A stretch of 64,000 nucleotides of DNA, taken from Parabacteroides gordonii MS-1 = DSM 23371 (GTDB lineage Bacteria; Bacteroidota; Bacteroidia; Bacteroidales; Tannerellaceae). How positions within the stretch are numbered: position 1 is the first letter of the stretch; each line of letters begins with the position of its first letter. Below are positions 23,051 to 31,218 of the stretch, piece by piece. The position numbers and the translations under genes are program-made. The stretch lies in the NCBI RefSeq assembly GCF_000969825.1, contig NZ_KQ033919.1, positions 3,918,749 to 3,982,748 on the forward strand, given 5' to 3'. Under the pieces are notes generated by a model that was not told the origin of the DNA, ran no database searches, and saw only the letters and a program-made list of their open reading frames with translations.

Positions 23051-24097
23051 ATGGCAGTAATGAATTTTGGCGGCGTTGACGAAAACGTAGTAACCCGCGA
23101 AGAATTTCCGTTGGAAAAGGCAAGAGAAGTATTGAAAGACGAAACTATCGCCGTTATAGGTTATGGCGTACAGGGCCCGGGCCAGAGCCTGAACCTGCGC
23201 GACAACGGTTTTAACGTAATTGTAGGACAACGTAAAGGTGGTAAGACTTGGGAAAAAGCCGTTGCAGACGGTTGGGTACCGGGCGAAACACTGTTCGATA
23301 TTGAAGAAGCATGCGAAAAAGCAACAATTATCCAGTACCTGCTTTCAGACGCAGCACAGATTGAAGTATGGCCCCGCATCAAAAAATACCTGACTCCGGG
23401 TAAGGCATTGTATTTCTCACACGGCTTCGGTATCACATACAAAGAACGTACAAACATCATCCCGCCTGCTGATGTAGACGTAATCCTGGTAGCTCCGAAA
23501 GGCTCGGGTACTTCACTGCGTCGCATGTTCCTGCAGGGCCGTGGTCTGAACTCAAGCTACGCTATCTTCCAGGATGCAACAGGCCGTGCATGGGATCGTG
23601 TAGTTGCATTGGGTATCGGTGTAGGTTCTGGTTACCTGTTTGAAACAACATTCAAGAAAGAAGTATATTCCGACCTTACAGGCGAACGTGGTACTTTGAT
23701 GGGTGCCATCCAGGGATTGTTGCTGGCTCAGTACGAAACATTGCGTGAAAACGGTCATGAACCTTCAGAAGCATTCAATGAAACAGTAGAAGAACTGACA
23801 CAGTCGTTGATGCCGCTGTTCGCTGAAAACGGTATGGACTGGATGTACGCTAACTGTTCAACCACTGCACAGCGCGGTGCTCTGGACTGGATGGGCCCGT
23901 TCCACGATGCAACGAAACCGGTATTCCAGAAGCTGTATAGCGAAGTTGCCTGCGGTAACGAAGCACAGCGTTCTATCGACACTAACAGCAAGCCTGACTA
24001 CCGTGAAGGTCTGGAAAAAGAACTGAAAGCCCTTCGTGAAAGCGAAATGTGGCGTGCAGGTGCCGTTGTTCGCAAACTGCGTCCGGAAAACAACTAA
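23051..24097 (+). CDS. ilvC: Ketol-acid reductoisomerase (fungal Ilv5-like type)
   Basis: A 348-residue reductoisomerase that rearranges and reduces acetolactate or acetohydroxybutyrate with NAD(P)H. The Rossmann motif is VIGYGVQGPGQSLNLRDNG. Mg/active-site regions include VAPKGSGTSLR, DLTGERGTLMGAI and LRENGHEPSEAFNETVEELTQSL...CSTTAQRGALDW. The LNLRDNG, DGWVPG, LSDAAQ, YFSHGFG and GLNSSYA segments recall yeast Ilv5 more than E. coli or short bacterial IlvC proteins. Last gene of the ilv operon, ended by a strong terminator. Confidence 0.97.
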   Translation: MAVMNFGGVDENVVTREEFPLEKAREVLKDETIAVIGYGVQGPGQSLNLRDNGFNVIVGQRKGGKTWEKAVADGWVPGETLFDIEEACEKATIIQYLLSDAAQIEVWPRIKKYLTPGKALYFSHGFGITYKERTNIIPPADVDVILVAPKGSGTSLRRMFLQGRGLNSSYAIFQDATGRAWDRVVALGIGVGSGYLFETTFKKEVYSDLTGERGTLMGAIQGLLLAQYETLRENGHEPSEAFNETVEELTQSLMPLFAENGMDWMYANCSTTAQRGALDWMGPFHDATKPVFQKLYSEVACGNEAQRSIDTNSKPDYREGLEKELKALRESEMWRAGAVVRKLRPENN

Positions 24098-24124
24098 TAC
24101 ATATTCCTACATATAATACAGAAG

Positions 24125-24155
24125 AAGGCATGTCGTGACAGCATGCCTTTTTTGC
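24125..24155 (+). terminator. ilv operon terminator
   Basis: Stem AAGGCATG (24125-24132) / CATGCCTT (24142-24149), 9-base loop, followed by a T-run. Confidence 0.85.
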
Positions 24156-24340
24156 GTTTTAACAATTGGCCAAAACGACTACTTGCGTTATGATTTATAG
24201 GATGTTAGATTGAATATGGTGTGACTAAATAAAACGGTCGTTTTTTCTAGTCACGCTCTGCCCATGTATAACAAGCCTGCTCCAACATTGCATAAAACAG
24301 CCCTAAATAGTAGGTTTATTGCATCTTACTGCCATTTCAC

Positions 24341-24376
24341 GTATGATTATCTTGCTCTTTTCAAGAATAATCATAC
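24341..24376. promoter_or_regulatory. 36-bp operator-like dyad over the promoter
   Basis: GTATGATTAT (24341-24350) and ATAATCATAC (24367-24376) are exact complements, with an inner CTTG/CAAG pair. The dyad covers the -33 element and the start of the -7 box of the 24374 promoter, a good place for a repressor or activator. Confidence 0.6.
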
Positions 24377-24381
24377 CTTTG
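24351..24381 (+). promoter_or_regulatory. Promoter for the HU/DUF4469-like gene (CTTG-N19-TACCTTTG)
   Basis: CTTG at 24351-24354 and TACCTTTG at 24374-24381 are 19 bases apart, matching the Bacteroidetes consensus with one -33 mismatch. The predicted start site falls at the inner edge of the right inverted repeat. Confidence 0.7.
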
Positions 24382-24466
24382 CAAAAATGACTAGAAAAAA
24401 CGACCGTTTTAGATCGCCACTTAGTATTTTAACAATTCATTAGTATTCATTTTAAACTATAAATCT

Positions 24467-25273
24467 ATGGCAAAGAATGTAAAACCCGGCAAGCTCCGTG
24501 GCAACACTTATCCGAACAAGCTAACTAAAGATGAGAACGACAGCACGCTCAACATCATCGGCGGTATGAGCTACGGATTGAGTGACTTGGCCCAGTTGCT
24601 TGTGAAAAGTGGTATAACCCTGTTGCGTGAAGATCAGCTTGTTGATGGTTTCCGCCTGATGGCTGAAAAAGGCATTGAAATGGGGCTTATGGGCAATAAC
24701 ATCAATTTTGAATATTTCACTCTCCGCTTCGGTGTCAAGGGAGTATTCGATACGCCTAACGAACCTTTTACGCGCTCCAAGCATGAGGTGACGGCTTATA
24801 TGAGCGTAGGAACCGACGTGCAGAAAGCCATGAAAGAAACTCTGGTTGAAAACATGGGGCCCGCACAGAATTTCGCACAGATGGAAACATTCATCAACAC
24901 GGTCAACGGTGAAGTGAACAAGACTGTTACTTCCGGACAGGTGCTCGACGTTCGTGGCGTGAACCTCTCCATCAAAGGCGACGACCCTTCCGTAGGTATC
25001 TACCTGCAAAAAGAGGGCGACACCGATGAGAAACGCATCAAAGTAACCCTTCTCTTAACAAACGAACCCAAGCATCTGATGTTTATGGTGCCTACCGGAC
25101 TAACTAACGGCTCCATATACCGTATGGTGCATATTTCACAGGCAGGTTCGGGCACGGCAACTGCTCGGATGTTAAAGACACCCCGTATTAATTTTAGCAA
25201 CATCACTCTTAAGGCTACCGACGGCACGCCTGAATCGGGGGAAGGGGAGGATGACCGTCCGGTCATCGAGTAA
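24467..25273 (+). CDS. HU-like / DUF4469-type DNA-binding protein
   Basis: A 268-residue protein that resembles the Bacteroidales family with an N-terminal HU/IHF-like domain (about residues 1-130; MSYGLSDLAQLLVKSGITL, KGIEMGLMGNNINFEYFTLRFGVKG) and a C-terminal beta-sandwich DUF4469-type domain (about 150-255; VRGVNLSIKGDDPSVGIYLQ, LMFMVPTGLTNGSIYRMVHISQAG). Such proteins are annotated as DNA-binding; function is not established. Its promoter lies between the 24-bp inverted repeats. The sensor kinases follow after a structured repeat on the same strand, so it may be first in a three-gene unit. Confidence 0.6.
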   Translation: MAKNVKPGKLRGNTYPNKLTKDENDSTLNIIGGMSYGLSDLAQLLVKSGITLLREDQLVDGFRLMAEKGIEMGLMGNNINFEYFTLRFGVKGVFDTPNEPFTRSKHEVTAYMSVGTDVQKAMKETLVENMGPAQNFAQMETFINTVNGEVNKTVTSGQVLDVRGVNLSIKGDDPSVGIYLQKEGDTDEKRIKVTLLLTNEPKHLMFMVPTGLTNGSIYRMVHISQAGSGTATARMLKTPRINFSNITLKATDGTPESGEGEDDRPVIE

Positions 25274-25278
25274 TAAAA

Positions 25279-25410
25279 GAATGGGGTATCATCTAACCGT
25301 TTGAATGAGGTACTATTCCTTCCCGTGAATACCTCCCCATTCAAACAGAAGGGATGGTACCCCCTTTAAACGGCTAGATGATACCCCATTCAAACGGGTG
25401 GATGGCATAC
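25279..25410. repeat. Nested inverted repeat with 24-bp tandem units
   Basis: Outer arms 25279-25302 and 25368-25391 are complementary over 24 bases with one mismatch. Inside are two smaller hairpins (GAATGAGGTA 25303-25312 with 25330-25342; AAGGG/CCCTT about 25349-25367), giving a three-way-junction shape. Units of 24 bp repeat at 25353, 25377 and partly 25401 (GATGRTACCCC...AAACGG). It fills the gap before the first sensor kinase. Confidence 0.8.
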
Positions 25411-25421
25411 TATTTATTGTT

Positions 25422-28121
25422 ATGAAACATAAGTGTATATATTTTTTATTGGGGATGCTGGAAAGTCTTTTGCCTAGTAATGTGTTCGCCGAACCATTCC
25501 TGGAAGAAGAAGAGTATAGGGTTTTATGCATCCAGTCGTCAGGAAATCCTAAGATTGAGAAAAAAAGAAGGTTGTTGGTGGAGGAGGCTTTTGATAAGGC
25601 TGATATACCGATCAGCTTGAATTATCTTTTTCTCCGGACGCACGATGTACAGGTGGAGAATATCAGGAAGTTGCTGGAAGAAAACCTCGACACTTATCAG
25701 GAAACTCCGCCCGATGTCATACTGGCATTTAACGATGATGCCCTCAGGTACTTGATCCAGTCCGGACATCCTATTGCACGCCAGACTCCGATTGTCTTCA
25801 GTAATGTCATATTGCCTGCCGATACGCTTGATAAATACCCGCTGATCACCGGGCAATTGGAAACGATCGATTACCGGCAGGCTTACGAACTGGGAAAACA
25901 ACTGTTCGGCGAAGTGGAAGAAGTGCAGGTCGCCTACGGATTCCAGCGGGAAGAGTATCTGCTGATCGATACCGCCCGAAAGCAGTTGGCCGACATCCCG
26001 GAATGTGCCTTTGTACGTAATTTTTACCAATATGGCCCGGCGGGAGCACGGATAGACACGATCCGGGATCCAGATACGATTGGCCGGCCGCTGACTGTGG
26101 CTTTCGACCTTCCGACGGTTTGGGAGTACGACCAGTTTTACCGGTATTACAAAAACAATACCCCTATTCGCCATTTTGGTATCAAGGCACGCGGAGAATA
26201 TATCTATGTTGATTTTCTGGATTATCAGTTGCACCCGTTCATAGGGGTTACCAATGCCTATTTCTCGGACGAAGGTTTTGCCGATCTCGTGCCGCATGGG
26301 GTGATAGGCGGGTATTTTAACCGGGTGGAACCTCAGACAGAAAAGGCGGTGGAAACGGCTCTCCGTATCTTGGAAGGTGAACCCGCTGAATCGATCCCGA
26401 TCGACACCGGGGTGCGTACCCCGGTCTTTGACTGGAAGTTGATGCAGCACTGGGGTATTTCAAAATCTCAATTGCCCGATGGCAGTATGGTGGTAAACAG
26501 ACCGTTTATGGAAAAATATAAGAAGATGTTTATCGCAGGTGGAATTTTCGGGATCGTTTTGATAACCTTATTCATAATTTATCTGATACGAATTACAAGA
26601 AATGCCAACTTCGGACGTACCTCTTCGCAAAAGAAGCTGGACGAAGAGCAGGAACGGATGCAGAGGATGATCAATACCATCAGCGATTTTATCATCTCGA
26701 TGGATTGCCGGGGAATGATCGTCTCGATCAATCCGGCGGCCCGGCGGCTTTTGGGAGTGGAGCAGGAAAACGAGGAGCTGAATGAGATACACTTTTGTTC
26801 GCTCGTGAAGCTTTCTCCCCGCTATAAACATGATGCTTTCTGGTTGCAGAAACTCGTTAACAGGTCGGTGGAAACGCACGAAAGGGAGTGCCTGCCGGAA
26901 GGTAGCCTGCTTGAACTGTATGATGGCAGGAGCTTGCAAGTTACGGGCAGCGTCCGGGCTTTGTATGTGAACGGAGAGCATGTCGGGACGCTTCTGGCCT
27001 TCCGCGATTGCACGGACAAGCTGCGAAAAGAGCAATTCCTTGAGTTTTGTATGGCGGCAGGCGATGTGTACACGTGGCAGGTGGATATGAAAAAGCAACA
27101 GGTTATATTCCATGAGTCGTTTTTCGTAACCAACGGGATCGACCGGGATGTGCCGGTCCTCAGCAAGGAGGAGTTTTTGGATATGTTGCACCCCGATGAC
27201 AGCGAGCTGAAGAACGGAGGGTTGGAGAGATTATTGCGAACCCCGGATATCAACAAATCGAAGGTTCAGTTGAGGATGAAGCTTCCCGCCGGTTATGTCT
27301 GGTTTGAATTCCGCATCACTTCCATGCCCGGTGGTGTCAATAACCCGGAAGATATTCGCCTGTTCGGGATCTGCCTTAGCATACAGAAGCAGAAAGAGAC
27401 GGAAGCAGATATGCAGAATATACTGAAACGGGCGGAAGAAAGCAACCGGATCAAATCGGAGTTTTTGGCTAATATGAGTCATGAGATCCGTACGCCGCTG
27501 AATGCGATTGTCGGCTTCTCTTCTATTATCAATGAGGTGGAAGAGGAGGAGAGAAGCCAGTTCCTTGAGCTGATCAGCAAGAATTGTGATATGCTGTTAC
27601 AGACCATCAATGATATTTTGGATATATCCAGGGTCGAAAGCGGATATCCATTCCAGTATAAGGTATGTTACTTGAAAAGGTTCCTTTCTGAACTATGGTC
27701 TGAGGAGTTGCCCCGGTTTGAACAGACGAATGTCAATTTTTTCCTCAAGATGCCCGAAGAAGAATGCATTATGGAGACCGATCTTTTCCGCCTGAAACAG
27801 TTGCTGGTGCAACTGATCAAGAATGCCTGTAATTTTACGTCTGAAGGGTCGGTCACGCTGGGTTACCGGTATAAGGAAAGCGACAGCTCTGTTACGATTT
27901 ATGTTCGTGATACCGGTATCGGCATTGCGCAGGAAGACCGGGAGGTCGCGTTCGAACGCTTTTATAAATTGGATAAGTTTACATCGGGCGGAGGACTGGG
28001 GTTGTCGCTTTGCAAAGAGATTACCCAACGCTTTAACGGTACGATACGGATAACCGACGGGCTTCATGGGAAAGGTACTTGCGTGCTTGTCGAACTTCCG
28101 GTTCATCAGGTGCAACAATAA
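25422..28121 (+). CDS. Membrane sensor histidine kinase with solute-binding-protein-like sensor (HK1)
   Basis: An 899-residue kinase. Parts in order: signal peptide (MKHKCIYFLLGMLESLLPSNVFA), periplasmic domain like ABC_sub_bind proteins (DVILAFNDDALRYLIQSGHPIARQTPIVFSNVILP, HFGIKARGEYIYVDFLDYQ), one membrane helix (about 368-392), two PAS-like regions (about 405-520 and 540-660), HisKA with His687 (EFLANMSHEIRTPLNAIVGFS), and HATPase (LIKNACNFTSEGSVTLGY, RDTGIGI, FTSGGGLGLSLCKEI). No receiver or HTH is attached and no response-regulator gene is adjacent. I chose the ATG at 25422 since it starts the signal peptide; an upstream in-frame ATG at 25398 lies in the repeat. A paralogous kinase follows 12 bases later. 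Confidence 0.9.
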   Translation: MKHKCIYFLLGMLESLLPSNVFAEPFLEEEEYRVLCIQSSGNPKIEKKRRLLVEEAFDKADIPISLNYLFLRTHDVQVENIRKLLEENLDTYQETPPDVILAFNDDALRYLIQSGHPIARQTPIVFSNVILPADTLDKYPLITGQLETIDYRQAYELGKQLFGEVEEVQVAYGFQREEYLLIDTARKQLADIPECAFVRNFYQYGPAGARIDTIRDPDTIGRPLTVAFDLPTVWEYDQFYRYYKNNTPIRHFGIKARGEYIYVDFLDYQLHPFIGVTNAYFSDEGFADLVPHGVIGGYFNRVEPQTEKAVETALRILEGEPAESIPIDTGVRTPVFDWKLMQHWGISKSQLPDGSMVVNRPFMEKYKKMFIAGGIFGIVLITLFIIYLIRITRNANFGRTSSQKKLDEEQERMQRMINTISDFIISMDCRGMIVSINPAARRLLGVEQENEELNEIHFCSLVKLSPRYKHDAFWLQKLVNRSVETHERECLPEGSLLELYDGRSLQVTGSVRALYVNGEHVGTLLAFRDCTDKLRKEQFLEFCMAAGDVYTWQVDMKKQQVIFHESFFVTNGIDRDVPVLSKEEFLDMLHPDDSELKNGGLERLLRTPDINKSKVQLRMKLPAGYVWFEFRITSMPGGVNNPEDIRLFGICLSIQKQKETEADMQNILKRAEESNRIKSEFLANMSHEIRTPLNAIVGFSSIINEVEEEERSQFLELISKNCDMLLQTINDILDISRVESGYPFQYKVCYLKRFLSELWSEELPRFEQTNVNFFLKMPEEECIMETDLFRLKQLLVQLIKNACNFTSEGSVTLGYRYKESDSSVTIYVRDTGIGIAQEDREVAFERFYKLDKFTSGGGLGLSLCKEITQRFNGTIRITDGLHGKGTCVLVELPVHQVQQ

Positions 28122-28133
28122 AATAGAATAGTT

Positions 28134-30719
28134 ATGAAACGGACTGCATATTATTGTATTTGCTTATTGGCATTTTTTTCGGTATTGGCGATAGGGTGCA
28201 AGTTGCATGTTGATAAAGAAGAAGGATTCGACGTGTGGGTGCTTCACTCCTATAAAGAGCGTTCTCCTTGGATGGAGGATATGAACCAGGGAATCATCGA
28301 TGGCTTCAAGGATAACAATGTAAAGGTGAATTTGCATGTTGATTATCTGAATTCTCGTTATACGAAAGGACAGTGTGTGGATTCGGCTGTGAGTTATATG
28401 AACAGGATGAAGAAACCTGATTTGATTTTGACTGTAAACGATTTGGCTACTGCCGCCGTCTTGAACTCTAATCATTCTTTTGCGGAAGAAACAAATGGGG
28501 CGCCTATCGTTTTCTGCGGTGTAGACTATCCGGATTCGCTGCCGTTGTCTAAGCCAGGGTTTTCACATGTGGCCGGATTTACTACCCGTTTGAATATCAG
28601 TGATGTGTATAGGCTAGGTACTATGTTGACAAGGAAAAACTTGTATGTGCCTTTCTTTGGCACTGATTTGGAATCAATAGCTTTGAAGGAAATAAAGAAC
28701 CAGGCACAAAAAATAAGCCATACGGTTATAGCGGTTAATGTAGATACGATATCAAGTGACTGGAGTTATCATGATGTGTATTATAGGGTTATTGATGATC
28801 ATTTTCAGACTTTGGGTATTTTGCCAGTGTGGACTTCGTTTGTCGGCATGTTTGTTAAAGATTCGTTTACCCCTTTTGTCGCGGTAAGCAATGAAGGATT
28901 CGGACAGGGCATATTAGGAGGATATTTTACCTCTTCTTACGATTTAGCTTATGACGGAGCGGAGCTTGCCGCGAAAATATTAACACGGAAGAAGATAGGC
29001 AACAGGATACAAGAAAGTCAAAAGAAATTGTGGATAGACTGGGAGGTTTATGATAGGTTTAATTATGCGTTTGAAGGTTCGCTGAACAATATGGAGTTTA
29101 TCAATGTCCCTTTCCATATAAAATATAATTGGCAACTGAAAATAATAGGCATTATCGGGGTCGTGCTATTTACAATCTTGTTTGTCTTTGCTATTTATAA
29201 AATAAGATTGTCCAAGAACCGGCGCATAGAGAATGAGCGCAAGCTGGTTCAACAACGCGACAACCTGCAGGTTATAACGGATTCGATTAACGAAGGGGTC
29301 ATCACTGTCGATGAGCATGGGCTGATAGCTTCAGCTAATCTTCGGGCTAAAATGTTGTTGCGTGTGGAAAGTAATATCCTGGATACTCCTTTTTCCGATT
29401 GGGTGACAATTTCCGATCCTGCGCTTGGAGAAAAGGCGGGTGGGATATTCTACGATCAGTTGAAGGCGAAAAAGTCGGTTCGCTTTTCTCCGATGGCGCG
29501 TATAGAGTCAAAGAAAAATGGCTATTACTTTTTGGTAAACGGGGAGCTTGCCCCGCTGATCATTAATGGAGAGGTAAAAGGGGCTATCTGTGTTTTTTCT
29601 GACCGTACGGATGAGTTTACAACCGGTGAGTATTTGTCGCTGACAACGGATATCGGGCAATTGTTCTTCTGGTGGTTCGATTTCCATAAGAAGTGCTTTT
29701 TGGTGGATCCTGCCTTTTTTACGAATTGGGGGATAGAGGATGACGGGACACATACGCTGTCGGTAGAAACTGTTTTGAGTTTTCTGAACCCTGAGGATAT
29801 TGAAGAGTGGAAATCTTTTTATGAGAAGAAGCGTTTCAGCAATAATGTGCGTGTTACTCGTGAGGTACGCATGAACCTGAATGGGATAAGCGAGCAGTAT
29901 TGGGAAGTTCGTATGTCTTATCACCAGAATGAAGAGGACACATTGCCGCAGTTGTACGGTCTTTGTATTAATATCCAGGATTATAAAAACAAGCAGGCTT
30001 TATTGCAGGAGGCTCGCGATAATGTATATCGGTCGGAACAGCTTAAGTCTGCTTTCCTGTCGAATATGAGCCATGAGATCCGTACGCCGCTGAATGGCAT
30101 TATTGGTTTTGCCAAGTTGATAGCCGGCAATGATGAGTATGATGCTGAAGATTACGAATTGTTTATTAATACCATACAGTCGAATTGCGATTTATTGCTC
30201 GCTTTGCTCAGGGATATACTTGATTTGGCATGTATAGATTCTGATAATATGGTATATACTGATGTGGGGTGTAACTTGAACAGCCTTATCAAACAAGTAA
30301 TGACTACCCAACAAGTTATTTTGCAAAAACCCCTGCGGCTGATTTGCCAATTACCGGAAGAGTCGGTTTGCCTGGTCGTTGATACGCTAAGGTTGAACCA
30401 GGTGATCACTAACCTGATCAACAATGCTGTTAAATTTACAAATGAGGGAAGCATAACTGTCGGTTATACTTCTGATGACAAGAATGTCTATATAACAGTT
30501 GCTGATACTGGGATAGGAATTTCTCCTGAAGATCAGGCGTTAATATTTGAGCGCTTCTATAAAAAGCATGATGAGATCCAAGGGGCAGGTATAGGACTTA
30601 ATCTGTGTAAGAATATAGTAGAGCATTATAATGGGGTTTTATCCGTGTCCTCAGAAGTTGGGAAAGGTTCTATATTTTCTGTCATATTGCCTTTGAGAAA
30701 TATGCAAAGTACTTGCTGA
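28134..30719 (+). CDS. Paralogous sensor histidine kinase, lipoprotein-like N-terminus (HK2)
   Basis: An 861-residue protein with the same layout as HK1: N-terminal membrane/lipobox-like segment (LAIGCKL), periplasmic solute-binding-like sensor (WVLHSYKERSPWMEDMNQGIIDGF, PDLILTVNDLATAAVL, GAPIVFCGVDYPDSL), one membrane helix (IIGIIGVVLFTILFVFAIY, about 340-360), PAS-like regions, HisKA with His647 (FLSNMSHEIRTPLNGIIGFAKL) and HATPase (NLINNAVKFTNEGSITVGY, VADTGIGISPEDQ, GAGIGLNLCKNI). It is markedly more AT-rich at the third codon position than HK1. No partner regulator is nearby. Its start, 12 bases after HK1, indicates one transcript. Confidence 0.9.
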   Translation: MKRTAYYCICLLAFFSVLAIGCKLHVDKEEGFDVWVLHSYKERSPWMEDMNQGIIDGFKDNNVKVNLHVDYLNSRYTKGQCVDSAVSYMNRMKKPDLILTVNDLATAAVLNSNHSFAEETNGAPIVFCGVDYPDSLPLSKPGFSHVAGFTTRLNISDVYRLGTMLTRKNLYVPFFGTDLESIALKEIKNQAQKISHTVIAVNVDTISSDWSYHDVYYRVIDDHFQTLGILPVWTSFVGMFVKDSFTPFVAVSNEGFGQGILGGYFTSSYDLAYDGAELAAKILTRKKIGNRIQESQKKLWIDWEVYDRFNYAFEGSLNNMEFINVPFHIKYNWQLKIIGIIGVVLFTILFVFAIYKIRLSKNRRIENERKLVQQRDNLQVITDSINEGVITVDEHGLIASANLRAKMLLRVESNILDTPFSDWVTISDPALGEKAGGIFYDQLKAKKSVRFSPMARIESKKNGYYFLVNGELAPLIINGEVKGAICVFSDRTDEFTTGEYLSLTTDIGQLFFWWFDFHKKCFLVDPAFFTNWGIEDDGTHTLSVETVLSFLNPEDIEEWKSFYEKKRFSNNVRVTREVRMNLNGISEQYWEVRMSYHQNEEDTLPQLYGLCINIQDYKNKQALLQEARDNVYRSEQLKSAFLSNMSHEIRTPLNGIIGFAKLIAGNDEYDAEDYELFINTIQSNCDLLLALLRDILDLACIDSDNMVYTDVGCNLNSLIKQVMTTQQVILQKPLRLICQLPEESVCLVVDTLRLNQVITNLINNAVKFTNEGSITVGYTSDDKNVYITVADTGIGISPEDQALIFERFYKKHDEIQGAGIGLNLCKNIVEHYNGVLSVSSEVGKGSIFSVILPLRNMQSTC

Positions 30720-30769
30720 CGGAATAAAATGGTATCGTTTTGTACCCGGCACGGGATCACATACAAAAA

Positions 30770-30810
30770 GGCCATATCACCCGATAACCGATGATATGGT
30801 CTCTTTTTTA
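30770..30810 (+). terminator. Terminator of the kinase operon
   Basis: Stem GGCCATATCA (30770-30779) / TGATATGGTC (30792-30801), 12-base loop, followed by TCTCTTTTTT. Confidence 0.8.
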
Positions 30811-30821
30811 TGCTTTGTATA

Positions 30822-31057
30822 ACCATAGTCTTTGTAGAACTCATGCCCTTCATGGCTTTAACCTGAGTTCGATTGCCGTCTGCTTCAACCGACGGTCAAG
30901 ATATTGGGGTATTATTGGCTTTAGCCACATTTCTTATTGCAGTCTATTATGTTAAAATTCTTATTTGGTAACGTTAATGCTGTATTTTTAAGCACAATTT
31001 AAATAATATTACTATATTTGTCCCCGTGAAATACGTGAGTTCTACAAAAACTATGGT
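30822..31057. repeat. 22-bp inverted repeats flanking a promoter (candidate invertible promoter B)
   Basis: The left arm 30822-30843 (ACCATAGTCTTTGTAGAACT...) and right arm 31036-31057 (TGAGTTCTACAAAAACTATG...) are reverse complements over 22 bases with one mismatch, enclosing 192 bases. Near the right end lies TATATTTG (31013-31020) facing the SusC gene at 31219. A CCGTC/GACGG hairpin lies mid-segment. This is the known architecture of invertible promoters of Bacteroides SusC/SusD genes. In the orientation given, the promoter points at susC (ON). Confidence 0.75.
31013..31020 (+). promoter_or_regulatory. -7 element (TATATTTG) of the second SusC promoter
   Basis: A perfect TAnnTTTG about 15 bases inside the right inverted repeat, in an AT-rich tract. 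No TTTG at -33, only T-rich sequence. Confidence 0.6.
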
Positions 31058-31218
31058 ATTAATGTTAAACTGCCGGGCTAATTTATGTATACCAGGTATT
31101 TCAGTTTCAGTATGGAAGGTGCACAGTGTCAATGAGTTTCACTAGTACTCTTGAGCTCCCCACTTAAGCCTTCCGAAGTGGTTAAAAGTGTCTAATTGTT
31201 TAATTCTAATTTTAGCTT
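31058..31218 (+). promoter_or_regulatory. Structured 5' leader of the second SusC gene
   Basis: About 190 bases would be transcribed before the ATG. The leader holds a hairpin CCACTT / AAGTGG (about 31171-31192) nested with GGAAGG (about 31115) / CCTTCC, then an AT-rich single-stranded run before the start codon. Long structured leaders are usual for susC genes and may be targets of small RNAs. No ORF is evident. Confidence 0.45.

Larger units (their letters stand above)
24230..24411. repeat. 24-bp perfect inverted repeats flanking a promoter (candidate invertible promoter A)
   Basis: The left arm 24230-24253 (begins TAAAACGGTCG) and right arm 24388-24411 (begins TGACTAGAAAAAACGACCG) are exact reverse complements over 24 bases with 134 bases between. 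The enclosed DNA carries a consensus promoter facing the gene at 24467, wholly inside the repeats. The left arm is part of a local GTGACTA/TAGTCAC dyad as well. The layout is that of Bacteroidales phase-variable promoters. Inversion is inferred, not shown. Confidence 0.7.

Noticed and set aside
24098-24466. Insertion-sequence remnant between the 24-bp inverted repeats
   Set aside because: Only 134 bp between arms, no transposase frame and no target-site duplication seen; an enclosed promoter explains the layout better.
30720-31218. Missed protein gene in the 499-base gap before the second SusC
   Set aside because: No frame with plausible start, RBS and codon use on either strand; the gap holds a terminator, inverted repeats, a promoter and a leader.
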